A stretch of DNA of 64,000 nucleotides, taken from contig JAEZTL010000001.1 in assembly GCA_023421395.1 (NCBI GenBank), forward strand, positions 62,001 to 126,000, in the 5' to 3' direction. Positions 16,088-24,771 of the stretch are shown here, in pieces. The position numbers were made by a program, and so were the translations under genes. This DNA comes from Bacillota bacterium. GTDB taxonomy: Bacteria > Bacillota > Clostridia > Christensenellales > Aristaeellaceae. Each line of letters begins with the position of its first letter. Position 1 is the first letter of the stretch. The notes beneath the pieces were generated by a model that saw only the letters and a list, made by a program, of their open reading frames with translations, was not told the DNA's origin and did no database searches.

Positions 16088-16118
16088 CGCCGCCCCGCGT
16101 TTCGCGGGGCGGCGTTTC
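16088..16118 (+). terminator. Terminator of the deacylase gene
   Basis: CGCCGCCCCGCG, loop TTT, CGCGGGGCGGCG, then TTTCT. Confidence 0.85.
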
Positions 16119-16156
16119 TGCGTGCATCCCCCGGTTTCGCGAGGATGATCTCCCTT

Positions 16157-16185
16157 TTGACAGGAACCGCCATCAATGTTATACT
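16157..16185 (+). promoter_or_regulatory. Promoter for the secreted repeat protein
   Basis: TTGACA (16157-16162) and TATACT (16180-16185), 17-nt spacer. Confidence 0.85.
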
Positions 16186-16240
16186 CTGGGAAAGGGCCCG
16201 CGCGGCCGCGGCGCCTGGCTCGGAAAGAGGGGGAGATCCT

Positions 16241-17140
16241 GTGCGGCGGATTCTTGCGGCGTTATTGATCCTGTTGATGGCGCTTCCGGTGGCGAGGGGT
16301 GAATCGGCGGCTCAGCTTCCCGCCGAAATGTATCTCTATGAGCAGCCGCGCCCGATCTTTCACCAGGACACGGCGGAAATCATGTCGCTGTTTGGCGAAG
16401 GAGATAAGGCGGGCGCCTACGACCTCATCCTTGAAAAGCACAACGCGCTGAACCGGAAATATCCGTTTGAGGAATGGGATGGCGCGCTTTGCTATACCTC
16501 GCCCGAAGAACTGGCGCTCTACCGCGCCCTCCGGCCGGATGAAAGGCTGAGCCAAACGTACAATGACTACCCCGCGCTGCTGTATTGCCTGGGTTTTTTG
16601 CTGGTGGACGATCAGCGGTACGAGGACGCCCGGGCTTGTCTGGAGGTCACATGGGAGATGAACCCGGTGAGCATGGCCGTGGCCGTCGAGCTGACCAGCT
16701 GTTACCTTGCGCAGGGCGACTTGGCGAGCGCGCGGGCGCTGCTTGAGGAGGCCAGACCGCTGTGCCTGCTGCCCTGTGATTACGGCTGGTACTACCGACG
16801 GCTGGGATACATCCTGTGCGAGGAGGGCGACTATTCTCTGGCGAAGTCCTGTCAGCTCTACAGCCTGATCTTTGAGGAGAGTGAAAACGCCTACGGGGAG
16901 CTTACGTTTCTGGATGCGACGATGGGCCTTGAGCCTTTCGATTATCGCCGGCGGGGCGCCGGGCGGGACCGCCTGACGGAAGAGGCGGTTTTCGCCGTGG
17001 AGGATGGAGGGCTGAAGATTCGCCCGGGCGAGGCGCAAATGGCCGTGCTGGCCGAACTGGACGATCAGCTCGGCAGCTCGAAGTACAACGTATACGGCAG
17101 CGCGATGACGTTCTTCCGCGCGCTGGATGCGGAAGGCTGA
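16241..17140 (+). CDS. Exported protein with tetratricopeptide-like repeats
   Basis: A 299-residue protein of unknown function. GTG 16241 behind GGGGGAG starts a signal peptide (MRRILAALLILLMALPVARG). The body is helical with TPR-like units, for example YEDARACLEVTWEMNP followed by AVAVELTSCYLAQGDLASARALLEEA. This suggests a protein-binding scaffold outside the membrane. Monocistronic between a clear promoter and a convergent gap. An in-frame extension up to 16052 lacks the promoter and is not used. Confidence 0.75.
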   Translation: MRRILAALLILLMALPVARGESAAQLPAEMYLYEQPRPIFHQDTAEIMSLFGEGDKAGAYDLILEKHNALNRKYPFEEWDGALCYTSPEELALYRALRPDERLSQTYNDYPALLYCLGFLLVDDQRYEDARACLEVTWEMNPVSMAVAVELTSCYLAQGDLASARALLEEARPLCLLPCDYGWYYRRLGYILCEEGDYSLAKSCQLYSLIFEESENAYGELTFLDATMGLEPFDYRRRGAGRDRLTEEAVFAVEDGGLKIRPGEAQMAVLAELDDQLGSSKYNVYGSAMTFFRALDAEG

Positions 17141-17199
17141 AAGCCCCGGGGGTTTTCGGCGCGGCGGAAGGACGGCCGCGCGCCTGCGATGCGCGCGGA

Positions 17200-17291
17200 T
17201 TTCCGGACGGCGCGTCGGCGGATGGCATTATTTTTGCGCCCGGCGTATGCCGGGCGCAAAAACGTTCCTGACATGCGCGGCGCCGGGAACG
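17200..17291 (+). repeat. Two-hairpin intergenic repeat, copy B
   Basis: TTTCCGGACGGCGCGTCGGC, then the perfect hairpin TTTTTGCGCCCGGC/GCCGGGCGCAAAAA (17231-17262), then ACGTTCC...GGGAACG. It shares hairpin 1, the GTTCC spacer and hairpin 2 with copy C at 47007. The rest of the 264-nt gap holds nothing I can name. Confidence 0.65.
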
Positions 17292-17404
17292 AATGAATGC
17301 GTATGGGTTTTTGCGGACGGTTTGTGCGCCGATCCCGCTCGGGAGGGCCGAACGATGCCCGCTTTTGACAGGGCCCGGGGGAGCGATGAAAGCCCGGCCC
17401 TACG

Positions 17405-18124
17405 CTACTTCGGCCGGTTCCAGAGGCCGTACTGGGCCTCGTTCTGAAGCGCAGACAGCATCAGTTCCCGCGCGTTGGGAAAGCTTTTGCAGATGTGATC
17501 CAAAAGCGCCTCCACGTCGTCGCGCTTGGTGTGGCCGTTGGCGGGGCAGGGGGAGGGGATGACCGGCAGGTTCAAAGCCTTCGCCATGTGGATCACGTGC
17601 TTTTCCGGAAGGTAAACGAGCGGCCGGATCTGCGTAATCCCCGTCCGCGAAAGATAGGTGACGGGATGGAACGTGTGAATGCGTCCCTCGTAGAGCAGCG
17701 ACAGAAACAGCGTTTCGATGGCGTCGTCCCGGTGGTGCCCCAACGCCAGCTTGTTGTAGCCGCCGGCCGCGCACAAGTCGTTCAGCGCGCCGCGGCGCAT
17801 CTTGGCGCACAGCGCACAGGGGTTTTTCTCGTGGCGCTCCTCGAAGACGACCCGGCCGATCTCGGTCTCCTTCACCGTGTAGGGTACGCCCAGCTCCTCG
17901 CACAGCCCTTTGACGCCGGAGGTGTCGAAGGGCTCGAAGCCCATCGTCAGCGTAAAGGCGGCCAGCTCATAGGGAACCTTGCAGAATTTTTTGTACAGCG
18001 CCAGCGCGTACAGGAGCAGCAGGCTGTCCTTGCCGCCGGACACACCCACTGCGACGCGGTCGCCCGCCTCGATCATATGAAAATCCTGATCCGCCCTGCG
18101 GAGGCAGCCCAGCACCTGCTTCAT
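17405..18124 (-). CDS. TtcA-like tRNA 2-thiocytidine synthetase
   Basis: A 239-residue PP-loop ATPase. The ATP-binding motif VGVSGGKDSLLL is at about 26-37. Cys residues in CALCAKMRRG (about 103) and a third in SPCPANGHTK match the TtcA layout, where they hold an iron-sulfur cluster used for sulfur transfer to C32 of tRNA. TilS was considered, but the Cys pattern and short length favour TtcA. It follows mgtE by 4 nt and is probably co-transcribed. Confidence 0.82.
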   Translation of the reverse strand: MKQVLGCLRRADQDFHMIEAGDRVAVGVSGGKDSLLLLYALALYKKFCKVPYELAAFTLTMGFEPFDTSGVKGLCEELGVPYTVKETEIGRVVFEERHEKNPCALCAKMRRGALNDLCAAGGYNKLALGHHRDDAIETLFLSLLYEGRIHTFHPVTYLSRTGITQIRPLVYLPEKHVIHMAKALNLPVIPSPCPANGHTKRDDVEALLDHICKSFPNARELMLSALQNEAQYGLWNRPK

Positions 18125-18128
18125 CGCG

Positions 18129-19487
18129 TCACCGGATCATCAGCGTCGCCAGTGAAAACAACACCACCAGCGACGCCGCGTCCACCACGGTGGTCAGTGC
18201 CTGACTGGCGACCACCGCCGGATCCATCCTGAGGCGCTTGGCGAGCATCGGCAAAAGGCAGCCAAGCGATTTCGAAAGCGTGACGGTGACGATCATGCTC
18301 AGCGACACAACCAGCGAGGTGTGGAGCTCGATGCGGCTGACGAAGACCATCCTGAGGTAGTTGAAAAGCGCCAGCACCGCGCCCACCATGACCGCCACGC
18401 GGATCTCCTTCCAAAGCACCTTCAGAATGTCCGAAAACTCGATTTCGCCCAGCGCCAGCCCGCGCACGATCAGCGTGGAGGACTGGGAGATGCAGTTGCC
18501 GCCGGTGTTCATCAAGACCGGGATCGACGCGGTCAGCGCCAGCCATACGGCTTCATTGCGCTCAAAAACCTGGCCGTAGCGGGTAATGATCCAGCTGGCC
18601 ACGGTGCTGAGAACCAAGAGGACCACGAGCCACGGGATGCGGTTCATCGCCATGCGCATCACGCCCGTGTGCAGGTAATCGTCGTCGGAGGGCAGGATGG
18701 CGGCCATGCGCTCGAAGTCTTCGGTGTTCCTTTCCTCGATCACGTCCACCACGTCGTCCACGGTGATGATGCCCACCAACCGCTCCTCCTTGTCCACCAC
18801 GGGGATGGACATCAGGTCGTACTTTCGCACGGTCTCGGCGACGCTGTCCCGGTCGTCCAGCGTGTGGACGCTGATGACGCTTTGCTCCATCAGTTTCTCG
18901 ATCTTCGTTTCGTCGTCGGCGATGATGAGTTTTCTGAGCGCCACCGTACCGGTCAGGTGCCGGGCGGCGTCGATGACGTAGATGGTGTAGATGGTCTCCT
19001 TGTCGATGCCGGTGCGCTTGATCTCCTCCATCGCTTCGCGAACCGTGATGTCCTTGTGGAACTCGCAGTATTCGATGGTCATGATGGAGCCCGCGGAATT
19101 TTCCGGGTAGTGCAGGAACTGGTTGATGGTATCGCGTCGCGCCCGGTCGGTAAACTGCAGGATGCGCTTGACCGCGTTGGCCGGAAGCTCTTCCAGAAAG
19201 TCCACCGCGTCGTCGATGAACATTTCGTCCACCAGCGCGCTCAGTTCGCTGTCGCCAACGGACGCGATCAGCGCCTCGCGCTGGTCGCTGTCCATGTAGG
19301 TGAACACATCCGAGGCGATGTCTTTGGGCAGGATGCGAAATACTGCCAGCAGGTGTTCCCGGTCAAGGGTCTGGAGGTATTCGGCGATGTCCACCTCGTT
19401 GAGCATCCGGAGCGCGCCCCGAAGCTCGCCGTGCCGTCCGTGCTTGAGCAGTTCGTCTAGTCGGGGTCTTATCTCGTCAAAGTCCAA
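18129..19487 (-). CDS. mgtE: Magnesium transporter MgtE
   Basis: A 452-residue Mg2+ channel. The N domain (about 20-125) contains repeats such as LPKDIASDVFTYM and LPANAVKRIL. Two CBS domains (about 130-255) act as the Mg2+ sensor, and five membrane helices (about 280-450) hold the pore segment NTGGNCISQSSTLIVRG. MgtE closes when cytosolic Mg2+ is high. Start is TTG 19487 with GGAGG 8 nt upstream. No M-box fits before it, unlike mgtA at 49117. Confidence 0.95.
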   Translation of the reverse strand: MDFDEIRPRLDELLKHGRHGELRGALRMLNEVDIAEYLQTLDREHLLAVFRILPKDIASDVFTYMDSDQREALIASVGDSELSALVDEMFIDDAVDFLEELPANAVKRILQFTDRARRDTINQFLHYPENSAGSIMTIEYCEFHKDITVREAMEEIKRTGIDKETIYTIYVIDAARHLTGTVALRKLIIADDETKIEKLMEQSVISVHTLDDRDSVAETVRKYDLMSIPVVDKEERLVGIITVDDVVDVIEERNTEDFERMAAILPSDDDYLHTGVMRMAMNRIPWLVVLLVLSTVASWIITRYGQVFERNEAVWLALTASIPVLMNTGGNCISQSSTLIVRGLALGEIEFSDILKVLWKEIRVAVMVGAVLALFNYLRMVFVSRIELHTSLVVSLSMIVTVTLSKSLGCLLPMLAKRLRMDPAVVASQALTTVVDAASLVVLFSLATLMIR

Positions 19488-19555
19488 GGTTCATCCTCCA
19501 ATCGGGCAGTCAGGGGCAGGGGAGGGATCAAAACCGTACCGGTTCCGACGCATCC

Positions 19556-19584
19556 ATGATATCCGGGTTCGTCCGGTTCGTCAA
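19556..19584 (-). promoter_or_regulatory. Promoter for mgtE-ttcA
   Basis: Minus strand TTGACG (19579-19584) and TATCAT (19556-19561), 17-nt spacer. Confidence 0.75.
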
Positions 19585-19593
19585 GCGGAGACG

Positions 19594-20967
19594 CTAGCTT
19601 CCCGGGGTCAGGATGTACCGGGCGGTCAGCCGCGGGCAGTAGACATCGCTGTAGAAGTAGTTGCCGTTTCCGGCCACGTCCGCGTAGGCGGTGTAGGTGA
19701 GGCCCACGGTGGGGCTCTTGAGGGACGAGACGTTGTCCAGGATCACGTACTGCGGTTCGTCCTCCGTCCCCACATTCATCACCACCAGCTGAGTCTCGTC
19801 CTCGATGATCTCCACCACCGGGCCCTTGCACAGGAAAATCTTGCCGAACCACTGTCGGTAGGTGAGCGTCAGGTTCTTCCAGTCCATCTTCCAGGCTTTG
19901 CGGGAATAGTCGTTGAGGGAGGGTACGTAGTTGACGTGCACCGAAACCACCGAATCGGTCAGCCCCGGCTTCTGCGCGCGGAAGGTGACAGTGTTGTCGC
20001 CGATGACGGTGAACTTCGCCTTGAAGGAGAAGCTGCCGTCCTGATCGATCTTGATGGAATCCTTCACGTAATCGGTGTCCACCACCAGCGTGGCGGAGGG
20101 ATCCATGGTGCCCTTGATGGTCATGGTGTCCTTCGAGGAGGACTTGTCCAGGTTCAGGTTGGGCTCCAGCTGGATGTCCTGCGGCTCGCGGTAGAGCACG
20201 ATGTCCTTTCGGGTCTGCTTGTGGTTCAGGGTGGCCACCAGAACGGAGATGTTGTTGTCGCCGTAGCCCACGTTGATGTTGGCGGACAGCTTTCCTTCGA
20301 AATCCACCACGTCCGTCACGTCTTCGCCGTTTACGAGCACCTTGGAACCCGGCACCACCTGCAACTGCATCGAGTAGATGGAATTGACGACCTCCTGAAA
20401 GTCATCGGAGGGGTTGATCAGGGTCAGCGGGGATTCGGGCACCTTGACGGTCATCTCCAGCGGCGGAAGTTCCGTCCTGGAGCCGTTTTCACTCTCCAGC
20501 ACCGGCGTCATCGTAATGACGGCCGCCTCCACGCCCTCGGGATTTTCCTTGAACCAGCTGCTGTCCGGGATTTCGATGCGCGAGAGCCCCCCCGTCAGCA
20601 AATAGGACTGATCCAGCTCCTTGATGAACACGGAATTCCCGTCATCGCCGAAAAAGGTAATGGCGTGGCCCACGCGGCCGTCGTCCAGCGTGATCTCCTC
20701 CACGTCGGGCGCCATGCGGCCGCCCACCGTATAGGCGCGCGAAAGACGCCACGCGTCAAACCAGTAATACAGCCGGTAGCTCGCGAGGCACAAAAAGGTG
20801 ACCGAGACCAGCGCGAACACCACCCACATCAGCCCCGTGGCGATGCGCATGGCGCGGGTCGGCCCCTTGCGGGCAGACGAAGAAACAAACGCGTCGATCG
20901 CCTGGTTGCAGCGGGGGCAGTGAGCGCGCCCCTCGGCGACGCTGGCCCCGCAGTTCGGACATTTCAA
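19594..20967 (-). CDS. Zinc-ribbon membrane protein with extracytoplasmic Ig-like region
   Basis: A 457-residue protein of unknown function. Cys3, Cys6, Cys17 and Cys20 form an N-terminal zinc ribbon (CPNCG, CPRC). A single membrane helix lies at about 41-63. The rest is predicted outside, beta-rich, with a stretch of the form GTMDPSATLVVD and FTVIGDNTVTFRAQKPG that resembles Ig-like/bacterial surface domains. This zinc-ribbon-then-membrane layout is common in Clostridia. The gene stands alone with a consensus promoter and is divergent from the thiI operon. Confidence 0.7.
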   Translation of the reverse strand: MKCPNCGASVAEGRAHCPRCNQAIDAFVSSSARKGPTRAMRIATGLMWVVFALVSVTFLCLASYRLYYWFDAWRLSRAYTVGGRMAPDVEEITLDDGRVGHAITFFGDDGNSVFIKELDQSYLLTGGLSRIEIPDSSWFKENPEGVEAAVITMTPVLESENGSRTELPPLEMTVKVPESPLTLINPSDDFQEVVNSIYSMQLQVVPGSKVLVNGEDVTDVVDFEGKLSANINVGYGDNNISVLVATLNHKQTRKDIVLYREPQDIQLEPNLNLDKSSSKDTMTIKGTMDPSATLVVDTDYVKDSIKIDQDGSFSFKAKFTVIGDNTVTFRAQKPGLTDSVVSVHVNYVPSLNDYSRKAWKMDWKNLTLTYRQWFGKIFLCKGPVVEIIEDETQLVVMNVGTEDEPQYVILDNVSSLKSPTVGLTYTAYADVAGNGNYFYSDVYCPRLTARYILTPGS

Positions 20968-21036
20968 AAACGTATACCTCCGGATGGCGTCGCGCGCGTT
21001 GATCGCGCAAGAGATCAGGATAGATCATCCGATAGA

Positions 21037-21065
21037 ATTATATCCTTTCGGAGGCTTTCTGTCAA
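21037..21065 (-). promoter_or_regulatory. Consensus promoter for the zinc-ribbon protein
   Basis: Minus strand TTGACA (21060-21065) and TATAAT (21037-21042), 17-nt spacer: both hexamers match the consensus exactly. Confidence 0.88.
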
Positions 21066-21123
21066 AATCCTTCCTGTGCGCGCGCTTTTCACACGGAAAC
21101 TGAAGATTTGTCACAAAATTTGA

Positions 21124-21151
21124 TCGACAAGCCGCCGCCGCATGGTATAAT
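21124..21151 (+). promoter_or_regulatory. Promoter for the thiI operon
   Basis: TCGACA (21124-21129), 16-nt spacer, TATAAT (21146-21151) with extended -10 TGG. Confidence 0.75.
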
Positions 21152-21183
21152 AGAAGCATGATATAACCGGGAGGGATGGCTTT

Positions 21184-21732
21184 TTGGACAACTTCCGTGA
21201 AGAGGTTGCCGTAAGACGCAGCGCGGGCCTCTACAACTTCCTGTACATGCTGGCATGGCTGGCAATGGTGGTGTTCGCGCTGGTGGCGATGTTTTCGCTG
21301 TCCGGCGTCATGGGGATGTTTTCCACCGGCTTCAACCTCATGCCCATCATTTTGCTGGTGGTGTTCGGCGGCGCGGCGTTTCTGCTCTACCGCTACAAGG
21401 ACGAACTCAAGAGCGAATACGAATACGTATTCACCAACGGCGACCTGGATGTGAGCAAGGTGCTCAACAACAGCCGCCGGCGCTATCTGACCAGCCTCAA
21501 CATGAAAAACGTGGAGGCGGCTGGCCCCGTGACAGGCGCCAGCTTCCAGCGCTATCTCACGATGCAGGGCATCAAAAAGCACAACTGGTTCCTCAACCGG
21601 GACGCCCGCCTGTACTACTTTTACTTTGTCAAGTCCGGCGTCAAGCACCTGATGGTGGTGGAACTGTCCGGCGAGATGGTGGATCTGTGCAAGCGGCCCA
21701 ACTACATGAATTTCAGCGTCTGGCAGGCGTGA
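21184..21732 (+). CDS. Small membrane protein of unknown function (possibly DUF6106-like)
   Basis: A 182-residue protein with two membrane helices at about 17-38 and 45-70, then a soluble domain containing KSEYEYVFTNGDLDVSKV and NSRRRYLTSLNMKNVE. Start is TTG 21184 behind GGGAGGG. Only 4 nt separate it from the cysteine desulfurase gene, so it belongs to the thiI operon, but nothing links it to sulfur transfer directly. The DUF6106 suggestion is from memory of clostridial proteins of this form and is unconfirmed. Confidence 0.7.
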   Translation: MDNFREEVAVRRSAGLYNFLYMLAWLAMVVFALVAMFSLSGVMGMFSTGFNLMPIILLVVFGGAAFLLYRYKDELKSEYEYVFTNGDLDVSKVLNNSRRRYLTSLNMKNVEAAGPVTGASFQRYLTMQGIKKHNWFLNRDARLYYFYFVKSGVKHLMVVELSGEMVDLCKRPNYMNFSVWQA

Positions 21733-21736
21733 GGGC

Positions 21737-22885
21737 ATGAAGGCATATCTGGACAACAGCGCCACTACGCGACCGTCGGACGGCGTGATCGAGGCCATGG
21801 TCCAATCAATGCGGGACGGATACTTTAATCCGTCCTCTCTGTATGCGCCGGCGATGGAAACGGAAATGGCGCTTGGCGCCTGCCGCGAGAGGATCGCTCG
21901 GGCGCTTTCTGCCGAAGGCGGAGGAAGCGTCACCTTTACCTCCGGCGGCACCGAGTCCAACAACCTGGCGATCCTGGGCGCGATGGCCGCGCGGCGCGGT
22001 CCCGCCCGCGTGCTGGTGGCCGCCACGGAGCATCCGTCGGTGCTGGCCGCGTTTGAAGAATTGCGCGCGCTCGGGCACGATGTGGCGGTTCTCCCGGTGG
22101 ATCGCCTGGGCCAGCTGGACTGGGACGCGCTGGAGAAGACGCTCGCGTTGGGAGCGTCGCTGGTCAGCGCCATGCAGGTCAACAACGAGACCGGGGCGGT
22201 GCTGGACGCCGGCCGGTTCAGCCGGACGGTCCGGCGCCTGGCGCCCGAGGCGCTCATCCACGTGGATGGCGTGCAGGGCTTTCTCAGAATGCCCTTCGAC
22301 ATGCGAAACGCGGACCTCTACACGCTGTCCGCCCACAAGCTGCACGGCCCCAAGGGCGTCGGCGCGCTGGTGGCGGGGCCCCGGATCCGCGTAAAGCCCC
22401 GGCAGGTAGGCGGCGGGCAGGAAAAGGGACTGCGCTCCGGCACAGAGAACACGCCGGGCATCGCCGGGCTGAAGCGCGCCATCGAGGAAATCGAGGCAAT
22501 GGGGGACGCGGCCGCTCCGCTCCGGGCGAAAAAGTTGCGCCTTTGGGAGGCGATCCGGCGGGGAGCGCCTCAGGCGGTCGTCTTCGGCCCCGCGCCGGAG
22601 GAAGGCGCGCCCCATATCCTGAACGTGGGCTTTCCCGGGGTTCGCGGCGAAGTGATGCTGCACGCGCTGGAGGGCGACGGGGTGTACGTGTCCACCGGCT
22701 CCGCCTGCTCCTCGAAAAAGCGCAGGGTCAGCCCGGTGCTGCTGGCGATGGGCATCCGGGCGGAGGAGGCCGAATGCGCCGTCCGCTTCAGCCTGTCCCC
22801 GCATACCACGGAAGAAGAGATCGATTACGTCGCGGCGCGCGCGGGTGCGCAGTACGCGGTTTTGTCAAAATTCTGGAGGCGATGA
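21737..22885 (+). CDS. Cysteine desulfurase (NifS/IscS family)
   Basis: A 382-residue PLP enzyme that takes sulfur from cysteine and passes it on as persulfide. The N-terminus AYLDNSATTRPS, the PLP-binding FTSGGTESNNLAI, the Schiff-base Lys in LSAHKLHGPKG and the persulfide Cys in VSTGSACSSKKR are all present. The stop overlaps the thiI start region, as in Bacillus-type nifZ-thiI pairs, so its main partner is probably ThiI in 4-thiouridine formation. Confidence 0.93.
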   Translation: MKAYLDNSATTRPSDGVIEAMVQSMRDGYFNPSSLYAPAMETEMALGACRERIARALSAEGGGSVTFTSGGTESNNLAILGAMAARRGPARVLVAATEHPSVLAAFEELRALGHDVAVLPVDRLGQLDWDALEKTLALGASLVSAMQVNNETGAVLDAGRFSRTVRRLAPEALIHVDGVQGFLRMPFDMRNADLYTLSAHKLHGPKGVGALVAGPRIRVKPRQVGGGQEKGLRSGTENTPGIAGLKRAIEEIEAMGDAAAPLRAKKLRLWEAIRRGAPQAVVFGPAPEEGAPHILNVGFPGVRGEVMLHALEGDGVYVSTGSACSSKKRRVSPVLLAMGIRAEEAECAVRFSLSPHTTEEEIDYVAARAGAQYAVLSKFWRR

Positions 22886-22887
22886 TG

Positions 22888-24030
22888 ATGCGCGACGTAT
22901 TGCTCGTGCGCTTTGGGGAGGTTCACCTGAAGGGGCTGAACCGCCCGTACTTTTTGAGGAAACTGGTGGAGAACGTCAAATTTGCGGTGAAGCCGCTGGG
23001 CGGCCGCGTGTGGATGAGCGACGCCCGCATCTACGTGTCGGACGCCGCGGACATGCGGGAGGCCATGGAGAAGGTCCGCCGCGTGTTCGGCGTGTACTCG
23101 GTCAGCATGGCGGTGGAGCTGGAAAAGGATCTGGAGGAGATCGCCCGGGCGACGGTGGAACTGGCCCGGCCGCTTACGGGCACCTTCAAGATCGAGGCCC
23201 GGCGCAGCGACAAGCGGTTTCAGCCGGATTCGATGGCCCTGGGGCGGGAACTGGGCGGCCGTGTCCTTGAGGCCAACCCCGGCCTCAAGGTGGACGTACA
23301 TAAGCCGCAGTACAGGATTTCCGTGGAAATCCGCGACATGGCCTATGTCTATTGCGGCGAGACCCTCGCCGTGGGCGGCATGCCGCTGGGAACCGGCGGG
23401 CGCGCGGCGCTGCTTCTCTCGGGCGGCATCGACAGCCCCGTGGCCGGCTACCAGATCATGCGCCGGGGCGTGACGCTCCGGGCCATCCACTTCTTCAGTT
23501 TTCCCTTTACAAGCGAGCGCGCCAAGCAGAAGGTGATCGACCTGGCCGCGATCCTGGGCGCTTACGGCGGCGGCATGCCCGTGGACGTGGTGCCTTTCAC
23601 GAAGATCCAGATGGAGATCCATGAAAAGTGCCCGGACGAATTCGGCACGCTGATCATGCGCCGCTTCATGATGCGCATCGCGGAGAAGCTGGCCCGCCGG
23701 CGCGGCAGCTTGGCGCTGGTCACCGGTGAGAACCTGGGCCAGGTGGCCAGCCAGACCATGGAGGCCATCGCCGTCACCGACCGTGTGGTGGACATGCCGG
23801 TGTTCCGGCCGCTGATCGGCCTGGATAAGTTGGAGATCACCCAGATGGCGGAGCGGATCGGCACCTATGAAACATCGATCCTGCCCTATGAAGACTGCTG
23901 CACCGTGTTCACGCCGCGGCACCCGGCCACGAAGCCCCATTTGGAGGACATCGAGAAGGCCGAGGCGCTCCTTGACTGCGAAGGACTGATCGACGAGGCC
24001 GTGGCGGGGACCGAGGAGGTCAAGTACTAG
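22888..24030 (+). CDS. thiI: tRNA 4-thiouridine synthase ThiI (short form)
   Basis: A 380-residue ThiI, which activates U8 of tRNA with ATP and installs sulfur; some forms also supply sulfur for thiazole. It has an N-terminal ferredoxin-like region, a THUMP domain (about 60-165) and a PP-loop LLLSGGIDSPVAGY at about 178. There is no rhodanese domain, as in the short Firmicutes form that uses a dedicated desulfurase. Three ATGs occur in a row (22882, 22885, 22888); the last lies 8 nt from GGAGG and gives MRDVLLVRFGEVHLKG. Confidence 0.92.
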   Translation: MRDVLLVRFGEVHLKGLNRPYFLRKLVENVKFAVKPLGGRVWMSDARIYVSDAADMREAMEKVRRVFGVYSVSMAVELEKDLEEIARATVELARPLTGTFKIEARRSDKRFQPDSMALGRELGGRVLEANPGLKVDVHKPQYRISVEIRDMAYVYCGETLAVGGMPLGTGGRAALLLSGGIDSPVAGYQIMRRGVTLRAIHFFSFPFTSERAKQKVIDLAAILGAYGGGMPVDVVPFTKIQMEIHEKCPDEFGTLIMRRFMMRIAEKLARRRGSLALVTGENLGQVASQTMEAIAVTDRVVDMPVFRPLIGLDKLEITQMAERIGTYETSILPYEDCCTVFTPRHPATKPHLEDIEKAEALLDCEGLIDEAVAGTEEVKY

Positions 24031-24047
24031 GCGTCGGGGGATGGCGC

Positions 24048-24188
24048 TTGAAGCGACCGCCCGGTGAAGGAGGGCGCAGGTCGTGCGCGCTTTTGATCCT
24101 GTGCGCGCTGCTTGCCGGCTGCTCGGTCGGAGCGCCGCACATCGCCAGCTATGAAAGAAAAAAGCGAACTCCATTACGGCGACTGTAG
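24048..24188 (+). pseudogene. Remnant of a lipoprotein gene, N-terminal part
   Basis: Just after thiI, one frame encodes a lipoprotein signal: ALLILCALLAGCS with the lipobox Cys at codon 25. The frame ends at TAG 24186. The best ribosome site (AAGGAGG, 24067) and GTG 24083 sit one base out of frame with this signal, as if an indel had broken the start. A second in-frame block in another frame (ending GRYDNESVSCVEMEKC... at 24528) may be the old C-terminus. I read this as a decayed gene; a genuine 46-residue peptide from TTG 24048 is the alternative. Confidence 0.5.
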
Positions 24189-24400
24189 CGGGTTCGGGAT
24201 TAAACCGATTGCTGCAAGTGCTTCTACAATGCCGAATCCGTCAAGACCTTCGAGGCGCGCGAGGGTTTCCGGACTGTGGCCGATAAGGATGGTGCGGAGA
24301 TCGCGGGGCATTTTCAGGTTTTCGAGGAATGCGTCGGGGAAGTGGACTGCGCCGGCCATTTCGATTTTACCGATGTGCGCAGATCAAGGCTGGGGACCTC
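24174..24400 (-). pseudogene. Possible gene fragment on the minus strand
   Basis: A minus-strand frame open from about 24400 to 24174 encodes protein-like sequence (PRDLRTILIGHSPETLARLE, then GLDGFGIVEALAAIGLIPNP). ATG 24359 gives 61 residues. The base composition is less GC-rich than its neighbours and there is no good RBS. It lies within the presumed lipoprotein remnant. I do not recognise the family; it may be inserted foreign sequence or a chance frame. Confidence 0.3.
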
Positions 24401-24527
24401 TTCCGGATCGTAAGCTTAGGAGGCGGCCCATCGGCCAGAGCGGGCGCTACGGTCGGTACGACAACGAAAGCGTCAGCTGTGTGGAGATGGAGAAATGCGT
24501 TCTATACTACATCCACAGCAGCATATG

Positions 24528-24687
24528 ATACCAATCCAAAACATTCTTTTGTCGTTGCGGTGGATCTTTTTGCCCCTGGCGGTGTCGCACTCCGCTTGAA
24601 ATAGCGCTGCTTTTGCCGCGCTTCGGCTCCTTGCCAGGAACAAAAACCCCTCGCCGCTTTGGACGGAATAGTATTTCGTATTGATAT
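24528..24687 (+). repeat. MITE-like repeat, copy 1
   Basis: About 160 bp running from ATACCAATCCAAAACATTC to an inverted version at the right end (complement ATATCAATACG). Interior blocks (GGTGTCGCACTCCGCTTG, TTCGGCTCCTTGCC, ACCCCTCGCCGC) recur in copies at 52912 and 53144. No ORF. The left end overlaps a stop codon (TGA 24526-24528). Confidence 0.65.
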
Positions 24688-24721
24688 GACAACCAATCCG
24701 CCCGGGAATTCTGGGATCATC

Positions 24722-24757
24722 AAAAAAGCCCCTCCGTATTCGGCGGAGGGGCTTTTT
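24722..24757 (-). terminator. Bidirectional terminator between thiI and uppP
   Basis: AAAAAAGCCCCTCCG, loop TATT, CGGCGGAGGGGCTTTTT. Serves the uppP gene and any read-through from thiI. Confidence 0.9.
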
Positions 24758-24771
24758 GATCCGGAGAGGGT

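Noticed and set aside
17231..17262. TTTTTGCGCCCGGC/GCCGGGCGCAAAAA as a terminator
   Set aside because: The T-run lies on the 5' side of the stem and an A-run follows, so it is not an intrinsic terminator on either strand; I treat it as hairpin 1 of repeat B.
18129..19593. M-box before mgtE
   Set aside because: The leader from the promoter to the start is about 60 nt and has none of the M-box blocks.
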